From Pseudomonadota bacterium (lineage in GTDB: Bacteria; Pseudomonadota; Gammaproteobacteria; Burkholderiales; Gallionellaceae): a DNA stretch of 64,000 nucleotides. Below, piece after piece: positions 52,245-60,785 of the stretch; positions within the stretch are counted from its first letter, which is position 1, and every line of letters begins with the position of its first letter. The stretch lies in the NCBI GenBank assembly GCA_021782365.1, contig JAJXVB010000003.1, forward strand, positions 163,391 through 227,390, in the 5' to 3' direction. Made by a program: the position numbers and the translations under genes. A model generated the notes under the pieces. That model was not told where the DNA came from, did no database searches, and was given only the letters and a program-made list of their open reading frames with translations.

Positions 52245-53429
52245 ATGGCGGACATCATGGATCAGCGAACCAGGGTCCTGAGTGCAGGCATATTCAGCAT
52301 CGTCCTGGCGCTGGGCGTGGCGCGTTTCGCGTATACGCCCTTGTTGCCGCTGATGCAGCAGCAGGCGGGGCTCGGGGTCGCAGAGGCGGGCTGGCTTGCC
52401 GCGATCAATTACGTCGGATACCTGGGCGGCGCGTTGACCGCATCGCTGATCAGCGACATGGTGTTAAAGGATCGTCTCTATCGCATAGGCATGGTGCTGG
52501 CCGTTCTAAGCACTGCGATGATGGGGTTGAGCACTGATTTTTCGGTATGGGCGCTGTCACGTTTTGTCGCAGGTTTAAGCAGTGCGGCTTCCCTTCTTTT
52601 GGGCAGCGGTCTCATCCTGAACTGGTTGATAAGACATCATCATCGAAGCGAGCTGGGATTGCATTTCTCGGGCATAGGCCTTGGCATCGCGATCGCTGCG
52701 GCAGCCGTCTTGCTGATGGGTCACGAATTCGACTGGCGGGAGCAATGGTTCGCGTTGACCGTTCTTGGCGCATTGCTGGCTGTTCCGGCATTGCGCTGGC
52801 TGCCTTCCCCTGACAGAAGCACGGTCACCAGCACAGGGAAGAAGATGGAGGACAAGCCTCCGGGCAATCTTTTCCTCTGGCTATTCATGCTCGCATATTT
52901 TTGCGCGGGCATAGGCTATGTGGTGAGCGCGACCTTCATCGTCGCGATCGTCGATCACATGCCTGGGCTTCAGGGAAAGGGGACGCTCGTGTTCTTCGTG
53001 ATCGGGATCGCGGCCGCACCTTCCTGCATCGCATGGGATCTGATCGCGCGCCGCACGGGAAAGCTCAATGCGCTGATCCTGGCATCCAGCCTTCAGGTCT
53101 TGGGGATACTGATGCCCGTGTTCTCAAACGGGATGATCGCGGCGATAGCAGGCGCGCTGTTCTTCGGCGGCACGGTGATGGGTATCGTGAGCCTGGTTCT
53201 CACGATGGCAGGACAGTATTATCCGACTCGCCCTGCCAAGATGATGGGCAAGATGACGCTCTCTTACGGAGCGGCGCAGATATTGGGCCCAGCGATCACC
53301 GGAGGGCTGGCTGTACGCCTGGGAAGCTATGCGTCAGGCCTTTATCTCGCAGCGGGCTTCATGTTTGCAGGCACGCTGGTTCTGATGCTGCTAAAGGCCG
53401 TGGAAAAGCGCGAAACTCACCATGCATGA
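52245..53429 (+). CDS. YbfB/YjiJ-family MFS transporter
   Basis: Twelve-helix MFS protein of 394 residues. The opening GIFSIVLALGVARFAYTPLLPLMQ is diagnostic of the YbfB/YjiJ family. Substrate unknown. The first ATG (52245) is used; MDQRTRV at 52257 is an alternative. Its stop overlaps the start of the TPR/ATP-grasp gene by eight bases, suggesting that the two are coexpressed, though a functional tie is unproven. Confidence 0.86.
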   Translation: MADIMDQRTRVLSAGIFSIVLALGVARFAYTPLLPLMQQQAGLGVAEAGWLAAINYVGYLGGALTASLISDMVLKDRLYRIGMVLAVLSTAMMGLSTDFSVWALSRFVAGLSSAASLLLGSGLILNWLIRHHHRSELGLHFSGIGLGIAIAAAAVLLMGHEFDWREQWFALTVLGALLAVPALRWLPSPDRSTVTSTGKKMEDKPPGNLFLWLFMLAYFCAGIGYVVSATFIVAIVDHMPGLQGKGTLVFFVIGIAAAPSCIAWDLIARRTGKLNALILASSLQVLGILMPVFSNGMIAAIAGALFFGGTVMGIVSLVLTMAGQYYPTRPAKMMGKMTLSYGAAQILGPAITGGLAVRLGSYASGLYLAAGFMFAGTLVLMLLKAVEKRETHHA

Positions 53430-55125
53430 AGATCTAAGAATCGCCTATGCCCATCATCTGGCGGGAAGACTTTCAGAGGCGGAAGCGCTCTACAGAAGGG
53501 TGCTAGAAGATGATCCAAACCATCTTCAGGCGATGTCGATGCTCGGCATGATGCTGATGGATAGATTGCAAACAGAGGAAGCTCATGCGCTTTTTGCCAG
53601 GATACTCGCGATAGATCCCGAGCACCACCATGCGCTTCACAACCTGGGAAGGCTCATGCAGATCTCTGGAGACGATGTGGAGGCGGTCGCGCTCTTGCGA
53701 AAGGCAACGGAAAGCAAGCCCGGTTTCGCGCCTGCCCATAACGATCTCGCGGTGTCATTGCATCGCATCGGAAAGTTTGAAGAGGCGTTGGCGTCGCTCC
53801 ATCGCGCACTGGATATCGATCCGACCTTTGCGATGGCTTATGACAATCTGGGTGTCGTGCTTTACGACTGCGAGAATTTCAGTGAAGCATGTCAGGCGCA
53901 TCTGAAGGCGCTGGAACATGAGAAAGATCCGGACAGGCGCATCTCCATTTTGCTGAATCTGGCGGCCGCTGCATGCGAGGCATCGAGACTGGGAATTTCT
54001 GAAGAGGCATGCCGCATTATCCTGGATGCGGATCAAAATCATCCTGGGGCGATGGAGCAGCTTGCAAAGGTCATGTTGAGGCAAGGCAGAAATGAAGAGG
54101 CGTTCGCGCTGCTGAACAGGCTTGCTCGTACTCAGGGCCTGGAGATCAGGGAAGGCCCGGAAAACCCAGAGGCGACCATACTGGTGCTCGGGGGCGCGGG
54201 TGCAAGCCATGTGTCGACGAGGCACCTATTCGACGAGACCCTGTTTGCAAGACTCACTCTCGTGATGCTGACTCCGGATCAGGAAGATGCACCGCTGGGG
54301 CAGGTCTCATGGGAGGACTTGGCAGGTGTCGATCTGGTCTTCAATGCGCTGGGCGAAGTCGAAATGAGCGGCGGGCAATTCGAGGCGGTGAAGAAACTCG
54401 CCGGAAGACTGGATAGACCGCTCCTGAATTCGCCCGACAGGGTCGCCCGGACGGGGAGAGACCATGCGCCGGAACTTTTTAAAAACATCGAGGGATTGCG
54501 GGTGCCTGCGGTGCAAGCCGCAAAGCGCGGTGAAATTCTTTCGAAGCCTCCTTTCCTGATCCGCCCTGCCGGCACTCACGGAGGGAAAGACTTGTCCCTG
54601 ATTGGAAGCGAATGCGAGCTTGACGATTACATGAAAAGAACGCCGGGAGAGCGATTTCTCCTGAGCGAATTTGTCGATTTCAGGGAGGCTGACGGTTATT
54701 ACAGGAAATACCGTTTCATCTTCGTCGACCGAAAGCCCTATCCCTATCACCTTGCGATCGCGAAAGACTGGATGGTGCATTACTGGCGCACGGACATGAA
54801 ATCTGTCGAATGGAAGCGCTTGGAGGAAGAGGCTTTCCTCTCCGACTGGGCCGAAGTGTTTGGTCCTCAGGGTGTTGCCGCCGTATCCGAGGTCGGGAAA
54901 CGCATGGACCTTGAATACGGGGGCATGGACTGCAGCCTCTTGCCAGACGGTCGGGTGCTCTTGTTCGAGGCGAATGCGAACATGCTCGTGCATCTGGACG
55001 ATGCCGACCCTCACTACAAGAGGCAGGCGGTATTCCGCATCCGGAATGAGATGACAAGGATGGTCAGGGAGTTCAGGGATGATCGCTCTTCAGGAAGAAG
55101 TCACCGATCCATTTCCCGTTCCTGA
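53422..55125 (+). CDS. TPR repeat protein with C-terminal ATP-grasp domain
   Basis: Protein of 567 residues. Residues 1-240 are tetratricopeptide repeats (for example HHLAGRLSEAEALYRRVLEDDPNHLQA, ALHNLGRLMQISGDDVEAVALLRKATESKPGF). After a linker, residues from about 340 form an ATP-grasp fold: nucleotide loop FLIRPAGTHGGKDLSLI, a Lys/Arg-rich strand RKYRFIFVDRKPYPYHLA, and the metal-binding end DGRVLLFEANANMLVH. ATP-grasp enzymes ligate a carboxylate to an amine or thiol; the TPR part may bind the peptide or protein substrate. Neither substrate nor product is known. Its end overlaps the convergent 126-residue gene by 53 bases. Confidence 0.78.
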   Translation: MHEDLRIAYAHHLAGRLSEAEALYRRVLEDDPNHLQAMSMLGMMLMDRLQTEEAHALFARILAIDPEHHHALHNLGRLMQISGDDVEAVALLRKATESKPGFAPAHNDLAVSLHRIGKFEEALASLHRALDIDPTFAMAYDNLGVVLYDCENFSEACQAHLKALEHEKDPDRRISILLNLAAAACEASRLGISEEACRIILDADQNHPGAMEQLAKVMLRQGRNEEAFALLNRLARTQGLEIREGPENPEATILVLGGAGASHVSTRHLFDETLFARLTLVMLTPDQEDAPLGQVSWEDLAGVDLVFNALGEVEMSGGQFEAVKKLAGRLDRPLLNSPDRVARTGRDHAPELFKNIEGLRVPAVQAAKRGEILSKPPFLIRPAGTHGGKDLSLIGSECELDDYMKRTPGERFLLSEFVDFREADGYYRKYRFIFVDRKPYPYHLAIAKDWMVHYWRTDMKSVEWKRLEEEAFLSDWAEVFGPQGVAAVSEVGKRMDLEYGGMDCSLLPDGRVLLFEANANMLVHLDDADPHYKRQAVFRIRNEMTRMVREFRDDRSSGRSHRSISRS

Positions 55126-55453
55126 AGTCTATCGCAACGCGCCTGGGCACATAGGCCTCTGGCTTTACGATGGGAAAGTCGGTCAGCGGAGGGGAATCGG
55201 TGAAGTCATTGACGCTGCATGCGCGCGTCATCACGGGACGAAAGCCTATCCTGAGATTCGGAGTGGCTTCGGCAAAGCTTGAGGCTTTTGCATCCGCGCC
55301 GAAGCGCACCGCCTTCCTGATCAGGCAGCTGAAGTAGAGCTCCATCTCGACCAGCAGGGGTTCGGCCAACGACTTCAGCTTCCTGTCCGCGGCGGAACTC
55401 CATTCGACCAGAACATGCTTGCCCAGAATATCAACTGTCGCCTTCACGCTCAT
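55073..55453 (-). CDS. uncharacterised 126-residue protein of the fnr operon
   Basis: I do not recognise this protein. It has 126 residues, no signal or membrane segment, two cysteines (one in YFSCLIRKAVRFG, one in TRACSVNDF) and a basic C-terminal half (VPRRVAIDFRNGKWIGDFFLKS). The start has GGGAGGG directly before the ATG and lies inside the end of the small membrane-protein gene, so it is coupled to it. It is third in the apparent order fnr - small membrane protein - this gene, which suggests a role under low oxygen. Confidence 0.62.
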   Translation of the reverse strand: MSVKATVDILGKHVLVEWSSAADRKLKSLAEPLLVEMELYFSCLIRKAVRFGADAKASSFAEATPNLRIGFRPVMTRACSVNDFTDSPPLTDFPIVKPEAYVPRRVAIDFRNGKWIGDFFLKSDHP

Positions 55454-55589
55454 CCCTCCCTTCTTCCCGTTTCTTCTTGTCGCTTGCGCGCTTGCTCATG
55501 CGCCAGATCAGATAGACGACGGTCACGGCGACGACAAAGGTGGATATCTCAACCGTCCAGGAAATCATCCTTATGTCTTCTTTTGTCAT
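55431..55589 (-). CDS. 52-residue single-helix membrane protein
   Basis: A gene too short for a 60-residue cutoff. It encodes 52 residues: MTKEDIRMISW, one membrane helix (VEISTFVVAVTVVYLIWRM), then a highly charged tail (SKRASDKKKREEGRDERE). It begins ten bases after the fnr stop with GAGG about ten bases ahead and overlaps the next start by 23 bases. It has the look of a small respiratory-complex accessory subunit (CcoQ/CydX style), but there is no specific match; that comparison is inference. Confidence 0.6.
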   Translation of the reverse strand: MTKEDIRMISWTVEISTFVVAVTVVYLIWRMSKRASDKKKREEGRDEREGDS

Positions 55590-55599
55590 CTCAGATGCC

Positions 55600-56361
55600 T
55601 CAGCATGAACTGTTGACGCCCGCCTGCAGGAGAGCGAGGTCTAGGATTTCGATGGAGCGCGTCCTGACTGCGATGATACCCTTTTCCTGGAAATGGGAAA
55701 ATGCCCGGCTGACCGTCTCGAGTTTCAGTCCGAGATAGCTTCCTATGTCCTGCCGGGACATGCTGAGCTGGAATTGGGTGGGAGAAAGGCCGCGCGCCGC
55801 ATAGCGCTGCGACAGGGTGAGCAAGAAAGCCGCCACGCGTTCTTCCGAGCGCATGGAGCCCAGAAGCAGCATGATGCCCTGATCGCGCACGATCTCGCGG
55901 CTCATGATCTTGTGGAAATGCCGCTGCAGCGAAGGAATGTCGCGGCTCAAGGTTTCCAGTCTGTGGAAGGGAAGCTCGCACACGACGCTGTCTTCAAGGG
56001 CCAGGGCTTCACCGTCGTGCATGTCCGTGCTGATCGCATCGAGGCCTATGATCTCGCCTGCCATCTGGAATCCGGTTACCTGCTCCCGTCCGTCTTCATG
56101 AAGGACGCGCGTCTTGAATGCTCCCCTGTTGATCGCAAATACCGCGCGGAATTTGTCGCCGCCGCGGTACAGATAATCTCCGCGGGCATAGCTGTGCTTT
56201 TGCATGTTGAGCTCGTCCAGCCTTTGCATCTCTTCATCGGTCAGGCCGACTGGAAGACAAAGCTCGGCCAGGTTGCAGGTCGAACAATTGGAGAGTCGGG
56301 CGGAGTTGGATGGGGGCACTGTAAACCTTAAGGGACGATGTACGGCCTGAAAATATGCCAT
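55600..56361 (-). CDS. fnr: FNR-type oxygen-sensing transcription regulator
   Basis: Crp/Fnr regulator of 253 residues with the four cluster cysteines of true FNR: C26, C29 and C35 (C-x2-C-x5-C) and C128 in SVVCELP. The cyclic-nucleotide-like domain is followed by the helix-turn-helix MSRQDIGSYLGLKLETVSRAF, whose E-x2-S-R contacts match the TTGAT half-site. It should be active without oxygen, with a 4Fe-4S cluster. It is divergent from hemN, and the shared gap has a near-perfect FNR site six bases before its own ATG, so autorepression is likely. Confidence 0.94.
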   Translation of the reverse strand: MAYFQAVHRPLRFTVPPSNSARLSNCSTCNLAELCLPVGLTDEEMQRLDELNMQKHSYARGDYLYRGGDKFRAVFAINRGAFKTRVLHEDGREQVTGFQMAGEIIGLDAISTDMHDGEALALEDSVVCELPFHRLETLSRDIPSLQRHFHKIMSREIVRDQGIMLLLGSMRSEERVAAFLLTLSQRYAARGLSPTQFQLSMSRQDIGSYLGLKLETVSRAFSHFQEKGIIAVRTRSIEILDLALLQAGVNSSC

Positions 56362-56366
56362 GTTTT

Positions 56367-56408
56367 TTGACTCACATCAAACTCAATTTTTGTTTTGGCT
56401 GGCATAAT
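56367..56408. promoter_or_regulatory. FNR site and hemN promoter
   Basis: TTGAC-TCAC-ATCAA at 56367-56380 differs from the FNR consensus TTGAT-N4-ATCAA at one base. CATAAT at 56403-56408 is a good -10; with the start seven bases on (56415) the FNR site centre (56373.5) falls at -41.5, the standard class II activation position. The same site lies next to the fnr start codon on the other strand. Confidence 0.85.
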
Positions 56409-56431
56409 GCATCATTTTCAGCGAGCAGCGC

Positions 56432-57823
56432 ATGCCGAACAGCAATCAATTAGTCCTGGATCTCGATCTGATACGCAGGCTGGACAAGAACGGCCCGCGT
56501 TATACCTCCTATCCGACAGCGGATCGTTTTGCCGATTCCTTCGATGCAAGATCCTATGAGCATTGGCTGTCCAGCCGAGAAGTCGGCGGCATCAGCCGCC
56601 CGCTTTCGCTATACATCCATATCCCTTTCTGCAACACCCTTTGTTTCTATTGCGCCTGCAACAAGGTGATCACCAAGGACAAGAGCAAGGCCGCCGTCTA
56701 TGTCGATTACCTGATCAAGGAGATGCGCATGCAGGCGGCTATCCTGAAAGAAGGGCAGACGGTGGAACAGCTGCACTTCGGCGGAGGCACACCGACATTC
56801 CTGTCGGACGAAGAGATGCGGAAGGTGATGGCCGCGATACGCGAGAATTTCAGGCTCGTGGACAACGGGGAATATTCCATCGAGATCGATCCGCGCAAGG
56901 TTGGCAGCGAGACCATCGCGCTATTGGGGTCGGAAGGATTCAACCGCATCAGCCTCGGCGTGCAGGATTTCGATGATGCAGTGCAACGCGCGGTGAACCG
57001 CATACAGAGCGAGGAGGAAACCCTGAGCGTGATCCGCGCCGCGCGGGAAAACGGCTTCAAGTCGGTGAGCATAGATCTGATCTACGGACTGCCCAAGCAG
57101 ACACTGAAAGGTTTCGGTGTGACGCTGGATCGCGTGATCGCGGCTGATACCGACCGCCTTTCGATATACAACTATGCGCACATGCCGACGCTTTTCAAGC
57201 CGCAGAGGCGCATACACGAGGAAGACCTGCCGGCGCCCGAAGAGAAGCTCGACATTCTGGGCATGGCGGTGGACAAGCTGACTTCTGCAGGCTACGTGTA
57301 TATCGGCATGGATCATTTCGCAAAGCCTGAAGACGAGCTTGCGATCGCGCAGCGCCAGGGCAGGCTGCATCGGAATTTCCAGGGATACTCCACGCATTCG
57401 GATTGCGATCTCGTCGCGCTGGGCGTGAGCTCCATCGGCAAGATAGGCCCCACCTACAGCCAGAACCACAGGGACCTCGAGGGGTATTACGGCGCTCTTG
57501 ACCAGGGCAGGCTCCCCATCATGCGCGGCATGGAATTGAACGCGGACGATCTGGTGCGCCGCGCGATCATCCAGGCGTTGATGTGCCACTTCGAAATTTC
57601 CAAGTCTTCCTTCAATATCGCCTATCTGATCGACTTCGACAGCTATTTCGCGACCGAACTCGGGGAGCTTCTCGAATACGAACGCGAAGGTCTGCTCGAG
57701 ATGTCCAAGGACTGGATAACCGTCACCCCAAAGGGGCGCATGCTGATACGCAACATCTGCATGGTGTTCGACAGGTATCTGCGCACGCGCACCGAACACG
57801 CCCGATATTCCAAGGTCATCTGA
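56432..57823 (+). CDS. hemN: oxygen-independent coproporphyrinogen III dehydrogenase
   Basis: Radical-SAM enzyme of 463 residues, the oxygen-free route from coproporphyrinogen III to protoporphyrinogen IX in heme synthesis. The cluster motif is C67-x3-C71-x2-C74, with C76 after it (IPFCNTLCFYCACNK). GGGTPTFL binds SAM, and the C-terminal HemN domain is complete (YSTHSDCDLVALGVSSIG, RRAIIQALMCHFE). Length matches E. coli HemN (457), so it is HemN and not the shorter HemW. Expression from the FNR promoter directly upstream fits its anaerobic role. Confidence 0.96.
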   Translation: MPNSNQLVLDLDLIRRLDKNGPRYTSYPTADRFADSFDARSYEHWLSSREVGGISRPLSLYIHIPFCNTLCFYCACNKVITKDKSKAAVYVDYLIKEMRMQAAILKEGQTVEQLHFGGGTPTFLSDEEMRKVMAAIRENFRLVDNGEYSIEIDPRKVGSETIALLGSEGFNRISLGVQDFDDAVQRAVNRIQSEEETLSVIRAARENGFKSVSIDLIYGLPKQTLKGFGVTLDRVIAADTDRLSIYNYAHMPTLFKPQRRIHEEDLPAPEEKLDILGMAVDKLTSAGYVYIGMDHFAKPEDELAIAQRQGRLHRNFQGYSTHSDCDLVALGVSSIGKIGPTYSQNHRDLEGYYGALDQGRLPIMRGMELNADDLVRRAIIQALMCHFEISKSSFNIAYLIDFDSYFATELGELLEYEREGLLEMSKDWITVTPKGRMLIRNICMVFDRYLRTRTEHARYSKVI

Positions 57824-57896
57824 CTTTCCCGACTCCCGCTGCATTGCCATCCCTCCCGGACGTTTATAGTGTGGTAGCATTGTCTATTTGCTTGAG

Positions 57897-58556
57897 ATGA
57901 TGAACAGACGTTACGATTTGATCGTGTTCGATTGGGACGGCACGCTGATGGATTCCACGGCGCTGATCGCGGGATCGATACAGGCAGCCTGCCGGGATCT
58001 GGGTTTGAAAGTGCCCAGCGATGAGGCCGCGCGCCACGTGATAGGCCTGGGTCTGGTGCAGGCGCTGCGCCATGCGGTGCCCGATGCGCCGGAATCGATG
58101 TATGGTCAACTGGTCGACAGGTACCGCCATCATTTTCTGGAAAAGGATCAGGAAATCCCGCTTTTCACGGGGGCGAAGGAGACGGTGGTCGAGCTGCACG
58201 GCAAAGGATATGCGCTGGGTGTGGCGACGGGAAAGAGCGCTCAAGGATTGAGCCGCGCGCTCGACGCGACCGGGATGAGGTCCTATTTTCACGCGACGCG
58301 CACGGCCGATCAGACCCATTCCAAGCCGCATCCAGCGATGCTTTTTGAACTGATGGAGGAATTGGCTGTCAGTGCCGAACGGACCCTGATGGTGGGCGAC
58401 ACGACGCACGACGTGCAGCTTGCGAAAAATGCCGGCGTGGATGCGGTGGCCGTATCTTTTGGCGCGCATCCTGAAGAAGAGCTGCTTGCCCTGAAACCGT
58501 TGGCGCTGGTCAACGATTTCGATGCGTTGCGGTCCTGGTTCAGGGAATGCGCATGA
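57897..58556 (+). CDS. HAD-superfamily phosphatase (Gph-like)
   Basis: HAD subfamily IA hydrolase of 219 residues with all four motifs: FDWDGTLMDS (nucleophile Asp), GVATGKS (motif II Thr), Lys in HSKPHP, and VGDTTHDVQLAKNAG (acidic motif IV). Related proteins include phosphoglycolate phosphatase and pyrimidine nucleotidases; the exact substrate is not evident. The neighbouring sppA gene follows after 21 bases. ATG at 57897 or 57900 could be used; the TTG at 57888 is less likely. Confidence 0.86.
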   Translation: MMNRRYDLIVFDWDGTLMDSTALIAGSIQAACRDLGLKVPSDEAARHVIGLGLVQALRHAVPDAPESMYGQLVDRYRHHFLEKDQEIPLFTGAKETVVELHGKGYALGVATGKSAQGLSRALDATGMRSYFHATRTADQTHSKPHPAMLFELMEELAVSAERTLMVGDTTHDVQLAKNAGVDAVAVSFGAHPEEELLALKPLALVNDFDALRSWFRECA

Positions 58557-58577
58557 GACTAATGTTTGAGGAATGAT

Positions 58578-59519
58578 ATGTCAGATCAAAACTGGGAACG
58601 CAATGTTTTGGAGAAGCTCGCGATGTCGGCCGTGCAGGAGCAGCGCCGCGCAAGGCACTGGGGCATATTGTTCAAGACGCTGACTCTTGCCTATCTCTTC
58701 CTCGTTTTCTTCGCGCTGATGGGATGGATAGGAAAGAACGACGGCGCGCTGAGCACGGGCGAACACACGGCTCTGGTGGACATGGAAGGCGTGATCGCGG
58801 CCGACAGTCCGGCGAGCGCTGACAACATGATTTCCAGCCTGCAGGATGCGTTCAAGGACAAGGACACCAAGGGCGTGATCCTGCACATCAACAGCCCTGG
58901 CGGAAGCCCCGTGCAGGCAGGCCAGATCAACGACGAAATCCGCAGGCTGCGCGCGAAATATCCCGCCATTCCGCTTTATGTCGTCGTGGGCGATGTGTGC
59001 GCGTCAGGCGGCTATTATGTGGCCGCTGCGGCTGACAAGATTTTCGTGGACAAGGCGAGCCTGATAGGTTCCATAGGCGTGCTGATGGACGGCTTCGGTT
59101 TCACCGGGACGATGGAGAAGCTGGGCGTGGAGCGCCGTTTGCTGACCGCAGGAACCAACAAGGGATTCCTCGATCCTTTCTCGGCCCTGCGTCCGGACCA
59201 GGAGGCCTATGCCAAGCAGATGCTCGAGCAGATACACCAGCAGTTCATCGCGGTGGTGAGGCAGGGAAGGGGATCGAGGCTCAAGGAAACGCCTGACACC
59301 TTCAGCGGTCTTGTTTGGAACGGACAGGCCGGCGTCGAGATGGGGCTTGCGGACGGTTATGGCAGCGTCGATTCCGTGGCGCGAGATGTGATCAAGGCTG
59401 AAAATGTCGTCGACTACACCGTGAAGGAAGGGATTGCCGACAGGCTGGCCAAGCGCTTCGGCGCCGGCGTGATGAGCGCGATCGGTTATTCTGCTAGCGG
59501 CGGATTTGCGCTGCGCTAG
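58578..59519 (+). CDS. sppA: signal peptide peptidase SppA, 36K type
   Basis: Membrane serine protease of 313 residues. One N-terminal helix (about 33-55: ILFKTLTLAYLFLVFFALMGWI) anchors a periplasmic ClpP-like fold with INSPGGSPVQAGQI and the catalytic Ser in DVCASGGYYVAAAADKI, then SLIGSIGV. It degrades cleaved signal peptides. The short form has a single domain, half of the E. coli 67K enzyme. Start MSDQNW at 58578 has GAGGAATG before it. Its end overlaps the tesA end by four bases. Confidence 0.92.
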   Translation: MSDQNWERNVLEKLAMSAVQEQRRARHWGILFKTLTLAYLFLVFFALMGWIGKNDGALSTGEHTALVDMEGVIAADSPASADNMISSLQDAFKDKDTKGVILHINSPGGSPVQAGQINDEIRRLRAKYPAIPLYVVVGDVCASGGYYVAAAADKIFVDKASLIGSIGVLMDGFGFTGTMEKLGVERRLLTAGTNKGFLDPFSALRPDQEAYAKQMLEQIHQQFIAVVRQGRGSRLKETPDTFSGLVWNGQAGVEMGLADGYGSVDSVARDVIKAENVVDYTVKEGIADRLAKRFGAGVMSAIGYSASGGFALR

Positions 59520-60121
59520 CGCAGGAGCGGTCTCAGGCTCTGCAGCACATTCTCCATGATGTGAGGCTGCGCGTCGGCTGAGGGATGGAGGTTGTCGGCC
59601 TGGAACTGGTTTTCCTTCACGCCATCCAGCAAAAAGGGAAGTAGTTTGACGCGATGCTTCTTCGCAAGCCTCGCGTACATTCCCTGGAATTTTTCGGTGT
59701 ATGAGGCGCCGTAATTGGGCGGAAGCCTCATGCCGATCAAAAGCGCGTGGGCCTGCGCGTCGCGGATATCCTGCAGCATGGCGTCGAGGTTGGCCTCGGT
59801 GTCTTCTATCCGGTAGCCGCGCAATCCGTCGTTCGCGCCGAGCTCGAGGATCACGACCGAGGGATGGTATTGTCTTAGCAGTTTGGCGATGCGCTCCCGC
59901 CCGCCCAATGAGGTCTCGCCGCTGATGCTTGCGTTGATGATCCTGAAACCCTGGCTCGCGATTTTCTGCTGCAGAAGATGGGCCCAGCTTTCCGAGATGT
60001 CCACGCCGTAGCCTGCGGAAAGGCTGTCGCCGAATATCAGTATATACTTTTCGGCATGCGCGGATATCGGCAGCCACAGCATGACGAGCAACAGGAGGGC
60101 CTTGAAGGGTGAATTTTTCAT
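59516..60121 (-). CDS. tesA: arylesterase/acyl-CoA thioesterase TesA (SGNH hydrolase)
   Basis: Periplasmic SGNH hydrolase of 201 residues. A signal peptide (KALLLLVMLWLPISAHA) precedes block I FGDSLSAGYGV (Ser), block II Gly in SGET, block III GANDGLRG (Asn) and block V DNLHPSA (Asp, His). It hydrolyses acyl thioesters and esters and can act as a lysophospholipase. Its ATG and the ATG of the divergent ABC gene share the palindrome CATG (60119-60122); the longer frame to 60340 lies on top of the ABC gene and is a shadow. Confidence 0.92.
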   Translation of the reverse strand: MKNSPFKALLLLVMLWLPISAHAEKYILIFGDSLSAGYGVDISESWAHLLQQKIASQGFRIINASISGETSLGGRERIAKLLRQYHPSVVILELGANDGLRGYRIEDTEANLDAMLQDIRDAQAHALLIGMRLPPNYGASYTEKFQGMYARLAKKHRVKLLPFLLDGVKENQFQADNLHPSADAQPHIMENVLQSLRPLLR

Positions 60122-60785
60122 GAGTGCAATTGTGCAGGCGATAGGCCTATGCAAGCAAGTTTCGAGCGGCGACAGGACGCTCGCGATCCTGCACGAGGTG
60201 AATTTCTCGGCATTTGATGCGGAAAGCGTCGCGATCGTCGGCGCTTCAGGGTCCGGGAAATCCACCCTGCTCGGGCTTTTGGCGGGACTCGATGTGCCAA
60301 GCAGCGGCACGGTGATGCTGGGAGGCAGGGATATCTTCAAGCTGGACGAGGATGGGCGCGCGCGACTGCGAGGCGAACTCTCCGGTTTCGTTTTCCAGTC
60401 CTTCCAGCTATTGCCAGCGTTGAGCGCGCTCGAGAACGTGATGCTGCCCCTCGAACTTCAGGGCGCGCCGGATGCGAAATCCCGCGCCTTGCAGGCGCTT
60501 CAGGATGTGGGGCTTGAGGCGCGCGGCCATCATCTTCCGAGGCATCTTTCGGGCGGCGAACAGCAGCGAGTTGCACTCGCAAGGGCCTTCGTTGTGAAAC
60601 CCAGGATACTCTTTGCGGACGAGCCCACGGGAAATCTCGATGCGGATACGGGATCCCAGGTCATCGATCTGATGTTCGAATTGAATAGCGAGCAGGGAAC
60701 GACACTGATGCTCGTCACCCACGACGAGGCGCTGGCCAAACGTTGCGGGAGGCAGCTCTGCCTGGCCGGAGGCCGTCTGACCTAA
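60120..60785 (+). CDS. LolD/YbbA-like ABC transporter ATPase without partner permease
   Basis: ATPase of 221 residues with Walker [10 protein letters not shown], the signature [14 protein letters not shown], Walker [12 protein letters not shown], and H-loop LVTHDEA: the MacB/LolD/YbbA type. In E. coli ybbA is likewise divergent from tesA but is followed by the permease ybbP. Here the next gene is convergent proB and no permease is present, so the partner must lie elsewhere or be lost. The start at 60120 is preferred to 60081, which would overlap the TesA signal peptide. Overlaps the proB end by four bases. Confidence 0.87.
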   Translation: MSAIVQAIGLCKQVSSGDRTLAILHEVNFSAFDAESVAIVGASGSGKSTLLGLLAGLDVPSSGTVMLGGRDIFKLDEDGRARLRGELSGFVFQSFQLLPALSALENVMLPLELQGAPDAKSRALQALQDVGLEARGHHLPRHLSGGEQQRVALARAFVVKPRILFADEPTGNLDADTGSQVIDLMFELNSEQGTTLMLVTHDEALAKRCGRQLCLAGGRLT

